64,000 nt of DNA from Sitta carolinensis (GCA_032173965.1 CM063288.1:14364501-14428500), one strand, 5' to 3'; positions 1 through 12,394 are shown, numbered from the stretch's first letter. Numbers and translations: made by a program. Notes: generated by a model not told the origin, from the sequence alone.

Positions 1-3000
1 TGTCAGACAAATGCCTTAGTTAAACATTTTCAGGCATGATTTCTAATCCCAAGGCTGTCCTTTAGCATGAGACTGTGCTTTCCATCGGGCCAGCTTGTTG
101 ACTATGGTGGCTTTACTTGCTCCATTTTGTCTGGTACTCAGCCTCTTTCTACCTTTCCTTTTCTGTGCGTTTTTGGCAGGCTTTAAACAAGAAAATAAAC
201 TATTCCCCAAAGCTCTGAAAGTTGCTTCTCTTACAAGATGTGCTGTAATGATGAGAGTCACAAATGGTGATAGGCATAGGAATAGCTGCCTTGCTGTTTA
301 GAGAACAACTTTTTGCCAGGGCTTCATCCGTCCAGACTTGAAGAATTTGCTGTTTAAAATATCCTGGATTTCCCCTGAGTGTTTAGAAAGTCAAGCCTGA
401 GTTTTCAGGAGGTAACAGTAATACGAGGCACAAAATTGGCCTAGGAAGTGGTTTTTTTTACTTTTAGGAAAAGTCGAACAGTATTTTACTTTATGCTTTT
501 CGCAAATTCAGAACCAAAGTTGAGAATAGGAGGCAGCTTTCAAGAAAGATGTAGTGATCTGTAGACCCTGAGCACAATTAACTGCAGGGCTGAGAGGGTT
601 GGTTGTTGAAGTCTCATACTGACTGTGGACAGTAGGAGAACCTCACAGTTGTTGTAAGTTCCTTCTCCCTTTTTCAGTGAGTGAAGAAACAACGGCTTTG
701 GGGACCACATCTTGTGTTCAGCATGGGCTTCCTCTGATTAAGAAAATCAGGGGAAAGATGAATGATGCAACTGCTGGATGCATGGTACTTGGAAAAGAGG
801 GTGGGTGCTTTTTTCCTAACTTTAAAGATAGGTGTCAATTTAAAATTGAGACAATGGAGGCCAGCCAAGCATCTCAAATCATACTAGACAACTGTGTGGG
901 CAGTCTGGGGCTGAGCACAATTGAGATGAATAATTCCTAGGAGGCACCTATTTTTCTCTGATGATTACTAAGGAAGCTTAGAATTTGACAAGTGGCCTTT
1001 AGATGTATAAATTTGGGTGAGCTGTAGCTGTAGATGACTACATTAAATACGTACAAAGGCAGGTGGAAATAGATGGCCTTAAGCATTGCTCAGCTGGCAG
1101 AGGTGGTTTACTGGAGATTGAAATCAGTGAGCTTCAAGGGTCACTCCACGTGCTGTGAGCAGAAACAGCTCCAGATCTGGCATCTTCACCACCAAGAAAC
1201 CTTATCTGAATGGAAAAGACATGGCTTGTATGTAAAAGTGGTGCTCAAGTAAAATGATTTTGCTTCCCTGTACACCATTTATAGCTTTGAAAATGGTCCA
1301 TTATGCTCTGACCTGAGACTGCTCTGGTTTGTTAAGTCTTTAGTGATGCAATAAATTTCACAGCATTCACAAATTAGAGAAGGCTTGGGCATTACAAAAA
1401 AAGTATATTAAATACGTGAGTTTATGGATGTCTGTTATTATTTAATGCATTAAATAACCAGGGCACTGTTTACATTAAGTAATCAGTGCTTGTTGCTCCC
1501 AGCTAAACCTGAAATGAGAGTGAGTGAAACACTTTAATTTTTCTCTGTAAGGTGTGCACTCTGTGACTGTCTTGCCGGGAAGCATGGGGCTAATTTTGGC
1601 TCTTTTTGAGGATGGGAGGCCTTGTTTACAAAAGTAACTGACCTTGGTAAGAACTCAGAATATTTCAGCTAATCTACCATATCTGCCTGTGAACAGGCTC
1701 TTTTCCCCTGCAGATGCAGGTACCTATGTTCCTGCTTTGGCTGATGCCAGTTCATGGGGCAGTAAGACAATGCATGCCAGGAGTCATCTCAGGTGGCCTG
1801 CACACCTTGTGTGTGCCTGAGCAGTGCCACCTCACACAGGCACATATTTACACACATAGGCATGACTGGATGTAGCTGTGTAGATTCACATGAGGATTTT
1901 GCAAACGTGATGCTTCAAAATTAAAGGCTATTAATTCAAGGGGAGACATGTTGGGAGGCTGTATGGTTAAAATAGTAATTTTTCCAAATCCTGCAGCAAG
2001 ACAGGCTCGGTTGATCTCGCAGAGCTGATCCCCTTACTTCTCTCCTGTGCACTTGCTTAAGGATTGCAAAACCAGAAAAATACTGAAGAGCTGTGAGAAC
2101 AAAATGCCTCAAGGGCACAGTCCTGATTTTATGTGCCCACTCAAGCCTGAGGAAAAAATCCTGATTTCAGTCAGGTTTATGTCAGCCTCTTAGGTGATCT
2201 CATTCAAAATTAATAAACTTGTTGTCTGATAGACTTGTATTACATTGGGAATTTTACCACTGTAATTGCAATCAGTTGTTTGCCATCTTCTTTAGAGATG
2301 GGCATCCTCTGGCCATTGAGTGGACAGCTGTTATATTGCCTCTAGAAGTGGCCAGTAACTTCTGGATGGGAAGCACTGACTTGCTGTTTGAAATTTTCAA
2401 ACCAGATTATTTTCTCTTTAAGATTCAGGTAAATATATTCCCATTCAGATTATGCCTACATTCATTGTAATTTAGGTTTTGAAATTTCCTTCCATTTCTA
2501 AACCAAAATATCCCATGTTTCCAGGGATTAAAACATCTTCCTGCCACAACCTTGCCTCTAAAGCTTTTTATTCTTGAGCCTGTGATTTTTGCAATTCTGC
2601 TGTGAATTTTGCAGCTTGAGCTCAGATCCCAATGTTTTGGCAACTCTCCTTTCTGTGTGTGAGGGAATCCAGGCTGCAATATCACTCAAACCTCCTAGTT
2701 TTACAGACTACCTTACATCTCTGTAGAGCAACCCGGTGTTTCAGTATCCCTGTTCTCTTGAAATCCACTGAGGTGGCAGAGACCACAGTGTGTTACAGCT
2801 GCTACAATTCAGCAGAGCCATGGTTGGCTGGTGTAGGAAATTACTTTTGGTCTGAGCAGGTGCAGGGCACACGATGGCTTTTAGCAATGGAGCTGTGTGC
2901 ACTGAATGAAACTAGCCCTTGAAGGCCACCTTGAATTTGGAATAATACATTCTATTAAGAATAATTGGGTTAGAGGTAAGATGATGTGTGCAGTAACTTG

Positions 3001-6000
3001 TGTTTGTCTAGCCTGGGTGGTGCAGGTTTTTGTCAAATCAGGAGATATGATCTAGGAAGAAGTTTGATTGTCAGACTGCAGTCTATGAAAGAACCAGTTT
3101 TGGTACTGGGCTCATAGAAAGGCTGATTGGAGAGGGCTCCTTGAAGTCCAGTTGTCCATGTTTCATGGCTTCTTCCTCATTTCCCTCCAGGACCTCATCC
3201 TCTTTATTCCAAACCATCAGTGTTATCACTGCAGCAATTAATAGCTACCACCTACCTCTTCATGTGTCTTCCTTCTCTCTACCAGTCCTATCCATGCTTC
3301 CACTGTCATAGTCCTTCTTTTTTGTCCCTCATTTCTGATTAGCACAGCTGTTTCTTTACAGGCACCTCCTTGTCCTGCCTACATCCTTTTCTCTATTTGT
3401 TCCTTTTTCCCTCTCTGTCCCTCTCTGCATTTCAATAGTGAGAGAAGAAAAAGACATATCTGCTTCCAGGGGATGGATGAGGAACTGCCTAACTCTACAG
3501 AGCAGTATCCTCACGTGTGCAAGCAAGGGAAAGTTCAGTGATCTTTTGGCAGGAGTTTTCAGAACTTCTTGTGACCATCTTCTGGTGAAACAGTGCCCCT
3601 GCTTTCCTCCTGAGAGATAGGAAGGCTGTGTGGCTGATGGCACTGGGCTTCTGGGCACATAACCTTGACAAGTGAAGCTCTAGGCATTCAACAAGCACCT
3701 TGGAAACAAGCGGCAGCCTCAGGGGATGTCCTGGGGTGCAGCTTGGCTACCATGTGCACCCAGGAGAGGAGCTGTGGATCTAGCCTAGCTCTTTACCATC
3801 CCCTTCCAACCATGTCATTGGTGATTGCTTCCTCTGTCCTCTCTTTCCCTGTGCATGCTTGCTGTGAGTGTTCCCTGAGTCTTGGTGTTTCCACAGCAAT
3901 CTGCAGAAGATACAGCCCTGGAGTAGAGGTTGACTCCAGCACTGCTTGGACAGATGTTCTCTGTTGAGGGCAGTTCTGCACAGTTCCTGGGAAGGACACA
4001 GCACATCAGGGTGGGTACTCTGAAAATAGCTGCATGTACTTACCATGGTTGCCTCAAGTTTCCTTCTTGAACATAGGGCAGACACTACACAGGAACCTTA
4101 TCGTGATGTTTGGTAAACAATTTTTGCTGTTTAATGCCATAAACAAATGATAAATCAAACTGCTAACACACTGTGCTGTGCATGCTGAGCCCTGGCCCTT
4201 TGTTCAAATCTCCTTATGTGAAATCTTGGCCTCTGATGTGTAAAGAGAAGATAAAAGTTTACTGTATAAGGCCCTGTGTGGATTGTGACCAGAAAGAATG
4301 AATTTTTATTGTAGCAAACAAATGAGAAAGGAGGTGAATTTCACAATGTGTTTCAACTGAAGAGAGGAAATGAAAAGATTACCAAGAGTCATTCATTTTC
4401 TTTTTTTATTATGTATATTTTCATTAGAAAACAATCTTGAACACCCAGGAATAGTTTTCTAATAAACGTAAGCTCATGAAGAGCACTTGGAAGTTTCCAT
4501 TCTGGGTTCAGGAGAATGACGGGACAGTAACACAGTCGACATGGTCATTCCTCATCGCCAGCCCCTTCCTTGTGGCTGATTTTTCCTTACATTGCAGCCT
4601 TCCCTTCCCGGTGCTTCCTGCCCTGGACAAAACCACCCCCTCCCTCCCTACCCCACAGACATCTCTGTAATAGTCTCAAAGAGATTATTTCTGCACGGAC
4701 ACACCATTGACTCATCTCAGTCCTCAGTGAACATAGTGATTTCCTGCAGGCCTGAATGAGAATCCCAGCAACAGACCTGGGGGATCCATGCAGAGACACT
4801 GCTTCCTCTCCTGGGCAGACCCTGTAGTAGTGAAGGAGGCTTTAGGAGTGATTTCAAAGGGGACTCACATGGAGAGAGATGCGACATTTGCCCACTGGGG
4901 ATGAAGGTCCAGGAAAGTGTTCTTGTCATCCCTGCTATCTTCCTCATTCTTGCACTCAGCCTCTCAGGGGCAAAAGTCCTGAAGGGATTGATGCATAGCT
5001 GCAGGCTGATTGTGCTTCTGGAATGAGGAAGATTTCCTCCCCAAGCTTGGCCTGCATTGCCTACAAAAGGGTTTGTTTATAATGGTGAGCTGATGTAAAT
5101 GAGCTAAAAACATGAAGGAACAAGGCCATTTTGATTTGCTACTGTATAAAGCTGACAAAAATTCTTGCTCTCCTGTCATCAGAACAAGCCTCACCCAGGT
5201 TTATCACCATCTAAAATACAAATGCTTTGTCCTCACCGTGTTTTTGGCTCAGGTACATCATCCACCATAGTTACCCTGAGGCTAAGAAACAAAAGATTCC
5301 CCAAGCCATTATCACACAGCTTGATAGCAGTGAAAGAGATGCTTGAAAGCAGTTGCTCTTGTGGATCAAGAGGTGAAACTCCATGAAAAAGGGTTCTGCT
5401 GGCCACATCAGTCTAGAAGGATGGGAGGAAGGTTTGTACGCCTGTTAGCAAGGAGTAGACGGCTGTCCAGACTCCCATATCAGAGAGATGTTCTACCATT
5501 TGTTAGCAATGAGCCACCCCTTTCCAAAGGAAAGCGAAGATCATGGAGTAGTGAGTGAAAGGGGAGGGGGAATATAATCTCATAAGAACATAGGTACTGA
5601 GATCAGCTTGTCAGAGAACATCAATTTTTCCCTCTCTAGCTGGAAAATAAGACCAGGTGGGTTAGTTAGAAGTCTGTTCATCCTTATAGGAAAAAGAACC
5701 TCTATAAAATATAGTAGAAAAACTCCCAGAGATGTGTGGCAGGCTGGATTTTAAAGGAAAGCTCTCCTGTGATGAAGACCAAAGAGCAGAGTAGCTCTCA
5801 CCAACTTGAGCTGTGGAAGGATGAGACAGATCACTTGCAGGGGCATGATGGACATGTGCAATTTTTGTGATCATTAATATCATAACCTATATCAGCTGAT
5901 CAAAGCTGCCTGACAGTGACTTGCTAACAACAGGTGGTGATCCTGCCACAGAAGACTGCAGCTGGAGGCAAACAGCCTGATGCCAGCTATCCTATCCAGA

Positions 6001-9000
6001 AGGCTACACTCTAGGAACTCTCCTTGAGCAGACTCAGCCACTGACACCTCTGAGTGATCAGGGAACTGAATGTGATGTCCTAATTCTTTTTGGCAAAGCA
6101 CATCTTGATGCATAATATAATATACAAAGGAGTATCTTCTTAGTATCTCTTCTGTACCATTACTTGCTTCTTTAAGACTTGGGTATCAAAACCCTCCTAT
6201 TTTAATTTTTCTCTTTTTTTTTTTTTTTTTTTCTCCTGTTTTAAATGAGAAATATGGGAAAAATACTGACAGTGTGGCTTGGAAAAGAATTTCTGTCTGA
6301 GTTCTTGTCCCATTTAGAAATCAATCTCTCTTCAAGCAGTTGTGATGGCAGCTGTTTGTGCTTTTGCATCATTGTGCTTGTTTGAGTATGGCTCAGGTAA
6401 GTCTGAGGGGCCCGTTTCCTGCTGCTGGAGTTGAGTGTCTGTTTTCCAGAGATTTCTGTCTTAATTAAATGCTATACAATAATGAGCATGAACCAAAAGA
6501 TAGGTCAAGAGTCCCATAAAATTATTTCCCTCTTCTGTCTTCTCTTTGCCTGAAGTCAAAGCCTATGCCACATTTTCCACACAACAACTCCCTAGCTCCT
6601 GTCAAAACTTACTCAAAAATCAGGTATTGTTTTAGGTTTATTTAGTTTTTTTCCTCTTATGTTTTCAGAAGAACATTTATAAATATATATGTATATGTTT
6701 ACATATATATTATCTTGCAATTCCAGTTCTGGAAGAGAAAACATCATTCTTTCATCAAAGGTGAAATTCACCCACTGACCTGGAGGTAATTTGAATAATG
6801 AACTAAGATAGTTCTTGATGTTTGTGTAAACAGACAGAACTGTCAGATTCTGCTCTCCTTTTATCTGACATGATAGATGTGAGATCAAAGACTGCCTGCA
6901 GTAACTGCTGCATGTCAGACTTGCATTATTGAGGGAAATACTCCTGGAGCCAGTGCTCCATTGCTGCCGAATGGAGGAAACCAATTGGTGTTTTCACTTT
7001 ATTTCCTTCAGCATGTAAGAAATGGCGAAAGACAATGCAATAGGCATTACACCTGCTTGTCCTCTCAGGATTTGAATGTCATGGTTTATCAATGGAATGA
7101 ATTTGCCTGTCTGGAAATGTGAAGGATGCAGAAGACTTAAAAACTAGTCTGGGAGGTATTCTGTGTCTGCTCATGAGATCTTCAGGGCCAGAGGCTAGGG
7201 ATGGCAGAGGGGATGAGGCATCTGTTGCCTCAGGAATGAGAAGGAGCAGTCACAGGGGAGGTGATAGTGGAGGGGGATCAGGATACTCAGCCAGTAGTCA
7301 CTAAGGCAATTGCACTGCTGACTTCCTCCAAGTGCTTGACCAACTTAAAAGAGGAAGAGGAAGGAGCAGCTCTTCTGACCATGCATTCTCACAAGGAGAT
7401 GGGCAGAAATCCTGGTGGATGTACCACAGGTTAGAAGTGCTAATCGTGCAGCCTCATCCTACACTGAAGAGCATAAGTGCTTTGCTTAGTCAAAATAATC
7501 CTTTTCCCTCAGGGAAAATGAAGAGAGGATGCTTGAATGACTGACCACTACATGTGGACAGAGGATGGTCTTCAGAACTGGAAAGTCTTCAGAATGATCC
7601 TCCAGCTACAGCCCTGGTTTGGCTCTAGTGTTTTACTGCTGCCAGATCAAGGGCTTTCAGAAGGGCCAGGGATCTGGCAGGCATGAGTAGTATTTTCCTG
7701 TCTCCCTGAGTGAAAGACTCTTCTCTTGACTCAAATCCAAGCTGCCTACTTCCTCTTTCCTTGGGCTGCCCATCCCATCATAGTAAGGTAAAACAAGAAC
7801 CTCTTCACCACCTTGCTTGAGAAACCACAACAGGGAGCACACCGGATTTGTTTGAAAAACAGCCCATAGTTTTTTAGATTTTAAATTGGAAATCAAGTGT
7901 TAGCTGGCTATATGGGTTTTGCCAGCATTAGTGGTTTGTTTGTAACAACCAATTAACGGCAGGCATGGACACTGGCGAAGTAAATATATATATCAAAGAC
8001 TGATGGTTCTAGAGTTTGACTTACTGATACAGACTCTTAGCAGTCCCTGTGTTCTCTGATGACCCATGGGTTAGTGCATGTGCTTGACCCCTTGCAGGCA
8101 CAGAGGAAGAGGGTTTGAACTTGGCAGTGAGTATTTACCAAGAGACAGGATGGCAAGAAAGGAAGAGCTGTGGAAGCCAGAGGCCAGCACTGATGTTTCA
8201 GTGGCAAGAACAGCATCGGCAACTGACACAGAGCAAAACACCTCTGAAGAGCATAACCAGTAAAGCATTACCAGAAAGACCTGTCAAAGCTGACAGAAAA
8301 TGAGGGGACTGGCAGAAATCACAAGATTGAGCAGGACCATACACACACGATTTCTGATGATGGCTGAATACAGTCCTCCACACTGACCACCCCCAAACAA
8401 TGCTGGAGGACCACAAAGCCCAAGAACTGAGGGGTCTCCACAGTGATAGGACCCAGAATTTTCTCCATTGGGAGAAACAGCTGCCAAACTCTACAAGCTT
8501 TGTTTGTCAGTGGAAGGTGATCTGACAGCTTTGTAACAAAGTACAGGGAATGTCTCTTCAGAGACCCAGCAGACAAGAGTAGAAGACAATGGGAAGAAGA
8601 GATGCCTCTATAGCATAGCTCTGCCCCATCTCATCTATCTGCTAGAATCACCCAATACACAACTTATTTTTCATGTCTTGGGAGTGTACTGTCTCCATTT
8701 GCACCTTTGAAAGTCCTGCATAGTAGCACAAAGGGGACAGCACAAGGAGATTGTGGGAGATGAGAGAACTGTGCTATGGAAGGAAGAGATCCTCATCAGT
8801 ATTTTTGCCATCAAAACTTTGAGGAGGAAAGGAAAAGGGAATTCAAAACCCCAACCCCCACACTAAATTTGCACTTGTTCTCTCAGGCTGGCAGCCTAGA
8901 AGTTCGTAAACTCAGAAGTACCTTGTTCTGGAGTAAACTGTTCTGAAAATAGTTTCCAATGGCTTCCCCCAAGTTTACTTTGCTGGTGGCAGCCCTTTGG

Positions 9001-9606
9001 CTCCATGCTGGCACATATATGAAGCTCCTTGAACAAGTTTTGACCTTCCTTTAGCCCCTCTGCCCATCAAGCCAGCTAATGACATGCTTCGTATTGCACA
9101 GAACACATACAATTGACAAGTTCATAGTGTTGTTTAAATATTAAACAGTCTAGACAGGCTTTTGAGTCTTATGCCGCTGTGAAAAGACTCAGACCATGCC
9201 CATCTCTGAAACTGGGCTGCGGGATCATTTGCACAGTAAGACAGACAATAAGACTTGTATACATTGCCATGCAACAGAATAGACCCCAAACCGCCAGCCC
9301 TAAGTGGAAAGTTTATTTCTAAGCACAATATATGGAAAAAACAAACCAACAAACCCCACAGATATAGAAAACGTTGTAGCAAATCCCTGGTCAAGTAGGA
9401 CTTCATGTGTGTCACTACCCTGCACCTCACAGCTGCTAAAAATGTCATGCAATGGAGGAGAGGGCTCTCGGACGACAGCCTCCGCGTCAGGCCAAGGAGG
9501 GTCTCCAAGCAGGAGAAGGCTGATGGGACTCCCGCTGTGATTCAGACTGTAACCAGCAAAGGGCAGCGCTGCTCACCCCCACCACACACCTCTGACTACC
9601 CTGGTA
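1..9606. other. Gene-free flank downstream of MARCHF4
   Basis: No exon, RNA gene or clear transposon was recognised. The open frames are short, unrelated to families I know, and overlap on both strands. The stretch holds a 19-base T run at 6214-6232 and an AT-rich candidate conserved patch at about 1.33-1.56 kb. In mammals XRCC5 lies on this side of MARCHF4, but I could not recognise any XRCC5 exon here. Confidence 0.75.
6214..6232. repeat. Poly-T run, 19 bases
   Basis: Uninterrupted T run in the gene-free flank, within a wider T-rich patch. It may be the tail of an unrecognised minus-strand retroposon, but no element body is visible next to it. Confidence 0.95.
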
Positions 9607-9794
9607 GGCTTAGCACTTCAACAGGCTTTACTAACGTGGATTCTCACAACACCCCTGTGAGGTAGGTACGTATTGTTATTCCCCCTTTGCATGGAGGGGG
9701 CACTGAGCCAAACAGCCCAAGGCTACAGAGTCAGTGGCAGAGCTGGAGTGAGAGTATGCAGAGTCCTGTGTGCTCACAGAGTACACCACTCTTT
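9607..9794 (-). repeat. MIR-like CORE-SINE relic
   Basis: Read on the plus strand, the run from CTCACAACACCCCTGTGAGG through GTAGGTA, TATTGTTATT, CACTGAG, CCCAAGG, GTGGCAGAGCTGG and GCAGAGTCCTG to TACACCACT follows, in the same order and spacing, the reverse complement of the MIR consensus as I remember it. That includes the core, the 'total number of digits'-like block typical of MIR, and part of the tRNA-derived head. The element is therefore in minus orientation and covers about 190 bp. Both ends are fuzzy and divergence is high, as expected for a pre-avian SINE copy. An AmnSINE or another CORE-SINE is the main alternative. Confidence 0.75.
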
Positions 9795-10341
9795 CACAGC
9801 AAGTTGTGCTTCTGACCTCATAAAATTTTATCTGTTAGCCAAATTAAAGGAATTTGACTTCTCCATATTAAATGAGTGGAGGGCAGGGAGGGAAGCGACA
9901 TCATGGGTGACAGCTGTCCCTTCGTCTGTGTGTGCCTCCCCCTTCCCAAAAACACTATAATTACTCATCTCTTGGAATGAGGACAGCTTCCAGAACAGGC
10001 ATAGGGTGAGAGGCTGCTGTGTTTGCTTGCTTTGGCCAGGTTTCTCTCTACTGAAGCAGTTCTTCCAGAGATAATTCATTGCAACTTTCCTTCTGGGCGA
10101 TAGCTACTTTCAGAGAGGACTGGAACTGCCCCTTCCCTCTTCCTCTGCCCACCATCTCCTTTCTTCCCTCTGCCGAAAGCACTCTTTGGTAGATAGTAAA
10201 TCTGGTCAGACAAAGGTACAGTGGCCTCAGAAACCATGCTGTTTCACACTGGTCCTCAGTAAGCTGGCTTTCTCGGACAGTGTTCCACCTCTCACATTCT
10301 CTGCCAGAGAAGTAAGTACCTGTTCTGTTGCATTCTGATAT

Positions 10342-10362
10342 TTAAAGGGACACTGTCAAGTA
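10342..10362 (+). repeat. Left terminal inverted repeat with TTAA
   Basis: TTAA followed by AGGGACACTGTCAAGTA. Identical, in inverted orientation, to 11058-11078; similarity decays immediately inward on both sides. Confidence 0.6.
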
Positions 10363-10978
10363 ATTGAGGTGAAAAATATGACCTTGCCTTAAGCTGCTAA
10401 CACTCCATCTTCAATGTTGCAGAATGGCTGCTGTGTTCAAACAGAGACTGAAGTTGGACACCTTCTCCAGTCCAGAAACACCTGACCTGTGACAGCTTGG
10501 CTGCTAGCCCATGTTTGTCCTGTCCCCACAGAAGGTGTGAGAGGTGCTGGTATGATGATGGAAGGCAGCTGCATTCAGCCATCGTGCAACGTTGCTTGGC
10601 ACTGCTGCTAAAATGGATGCAGTTTGGCTGAAGACATTATCTTGATTTTGGAGAGAGCTGGGATCATGCTTGATCATTATGGGGTCATTGTTTTTGTGAC
10701 TGCTGAGCTTTTGCTCCTCAACTAGCTAATCTCTGTATTTCTAGGGTTCCATCCCTTCTGCTTCCTCTGTGGCAGCTGCAAAATAACTCAAACCGTAGAG
10801 CTGGGACATACCCTCCCATAGAATGTGGACAGTCAGCAGGAAATCAGAAATATGGATTTCCTTCTGTCACAGAAGAAAGGTGGGGAGGAGGAGGACAGGG
10901 ATGGTGAAAGGAATGGGGTGAGTGGAGAGAACCATTCATGCCCAAATGGAAAAGGACAAAATCGGTAGGGAAAGAAAT

Positions 10979-10984
10979 TTTATT
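10979..10984 (-). terminator. Candidate MARCHF4 poly(A) signal AATAAA
   Basis: TTTATT on the plus strand is AATAAA on the minus strand, about 1.4 kb after the stop codon. It is the nearest canonical hexamer downstream that I found. ATTAAA at 11074-11079 is a nearby weaker alternative, but it overlaps an inverted-repeat end. No transcript evidence is available, and such hexamers are common by chance. Confidence 0.3.
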
Positions 10985-11057
10985 TTCAAGCTTGTAAGAG
11001 AATATTACAAACAATGGAGAGTAAAAAAAGCCCAAACCCTAAAAACTATTTAAAAAG

Positions 11058-11078
11058 TACTTGACAGTGTCCCTTTAA
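11058..11078 (-). repeat. Right terminal inverted repeat with TTAA
   Basis: Exact inverted partner of 10342-10362, ending CCCT then TTAA. It overlaps a candidate ATTAAA poly(A) signal for the minus-strand gene. Confidence 0.6.
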
Positions 11079-11932
11079 TATCCACAAATGATTCAGCCAT
11101 TGTGCATTGAAAGAGAATGTTCCTGAAGAGCAACCGATACCTTTGAGGATATATCCCAGAGAAGGAGACTTATTAGAAGTGCTACACAGTCAGTCAAAAA
11201 CTGTGCTCCCTCTTCAGACTAACCCTCTTTTGGATGATTGAATGGAATAGACTCTGTAATAAACTAACAGACTGGATGTGAAAGGATCAGCCTACAAGAC
11301 TGAGTGAGACTGTTGCAAATTGAGCAGCAGAGATACAGACACTAAAAAAAAAAGTACATCTCTAATGCATGAGTGTCTGAATCAGCAAGGGAGCAAAAAC
11401 CCACCAAAGATGGGTCAGCTTCTTGTGATTAGAGTAAAATGGAAGGAAATTAACCTGGAATGTCTGCATGGAAAATGATGTGTGTGGGTGGCAAGGTCTG
11501 GATGCTGGATTTGGGGTTATGAAGGCATGAATCACACCAGTACTTGTGCTTGAAACACCTGCGGAACATCTGTACAAAATTTGCCAGAAATGCCTATACG
11601 TCAAATAAGTCATGGAGCACCCTCCCCCCTCCCAGTTCTACCCTCACAAACCCCTTATCAGGAAAATTATGAAAAAAACAGGCTTCTTGGTGAAATTTGG
11701 GTATGCCTGGATTTTGTTATGATTTTCTTAGTGAGATGATTCAATCTCTCTTCTGTAAATCAATACCGAAAAATCCCCAGCCATTTCACTTCAGGTACCC
11801 CATCGTAAATCAAACAAGGCTCCAGTGACTCATGAAACAAAACAACTCATAGCCCTGGTTAACTGGAGTCTGGAAAATAAAAACACTCCAAATATTTCAT
11901 TCCCTTCCATGTTTTTATAAATCTCACACTAC

Positions 11933-11963
11933 ATGTGTGTTTGTGTGTGCGTGCGTGTGTGTA
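11933..11963. repeat. Short TG-rich simple repeat
   Basis: Imperfect TG repeat with GC steps (TGTGTGCGTGCGTGTGTGT), about 30 bases, in the presumed 3' UTR of MARCHF4. Confidence 0.85.
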
Positions 11964-12086
11964 CGGGGGCTGTGCACAGAGCGTTACCTATTCCAGGTAA
12001 TAGGATTTGTAAGACATGCTAAACCGTCTGTTCCTCTGCTTCCCCAGAACTCTGCCTACTCAGTTTGTAGTCTGTATTGCACTTGT

Positions 12087-12152
12087 TTTGTTGTTTTTTT
12101 TTGTGATTTGTGTTGTTATTTTTTTTTCTTTTTTTTTTTTTCCTTTTTTTTT
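12087..12152. repeat. T-rich tract (A-rich in the MARCHF4 transcript)
   Basis: Several T runs broken by single G, C or A, ending at TTTTTTTTTAAACAGG. On the minus-strand transcript this is an A-rich tract in the presumed 3' UTR, downstream of the U run encoded at 12283-12302. Confidence 0.95.
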
Positions 12153-12282
12153 AAACAGGCTGGAAAACATTAACCTCTTTAGCATGAGTGTGCAGCTCTC
12201 CCTCCACCTGCTTTTTTCCTTAGCTGGCCAGGTGCCGCCTCTTATATCTTGTGCAGTTACTGAAAAAAGAAAAGGAGAGAAG

Positions 12283-12302
12283 AAAAAAAAAAAAAAAAAA
12301 AA
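12283..12302. repeat. Poly-A run, 20 bases (U20 in the MARCHF4 transcript)
   Basis: About 90 bases after the MARCHF4 stop. On the minus strand it sits in a long pyrimidine stretch that ends CTTTTCTTTTTTCAG, which resembles a splice acceptor inside the 3' UTR. Confidence 0.95.
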
Positions 12303-12394
12303 GGAAAGAGAAAGAAAAAGGCACACCATGCTCCTCTGCTTTATGAGTTCTTTGTCTCTTCTGCTTCATGTTAAGGCCTCCTGAATTCCTCGGC

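Larger units (their letters stand above)
10342..11078. mobile_element. Candidate TTAA-flanked non-autonomous DNA transposon
   Basis: The sequence AGGGACACTGTCAAGTA at 10346-10362 recurs as its exact reverse complement at 11058-11074. Each copy is bordered on its outer side by TTAA (10342-10345 and 11075-11078). Together that is a 21-base perfect inverted match about 0.7 kb apart. TTAA duplications are typical of piggyBac and Kolobok/T2 elements, and the AGGGACACT start resembles amphibian T2/Kolobok termini as I recall them. The interior encodes nothing recognisable, so it would be non-autonomous. It lies in the presumed 3' UTR and flank of MARCHF4. A chance inverted repeat is possible but unlikely at this length. 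Confidence 0.5.
10979..12394 (-). other. MARCHF4: Presumed MARCHF4 3' UTR, end uncertain
   Basis: The bases after the MARCHF4 stop (toward lower coordinates) must begin the 3' UTR; how far it runs is not clear. Going downstream on the minus strand I find ATTAAA at 11079-11074 and AATAAA at 10984-10979, which are candidate poly(A) signals; another AATAAA lies at 9317-9312. The stretch contains a 20-base U run, an A-rich tract about 130 nt further on, a short TG-rich patch near 11.93-11.96 kb, and no credible coding frame. The boundary given is the first AATAAA, used as a working limit only. Confidence 0.4.

Noticed and set aside
1..9606. XRCC5 3' exons, expected on this side from mammalian gene order
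   Set aside because: None of the frames resembles Ku80, so the gene, if conserved in order, lies further left.
12016..12384. Phe-rich plus-strand frame and Lys-rich minus-strand frame beside exon 4
   Set aside because: They come from the homopolymer tracts in the MARCHF4 3' UTR.
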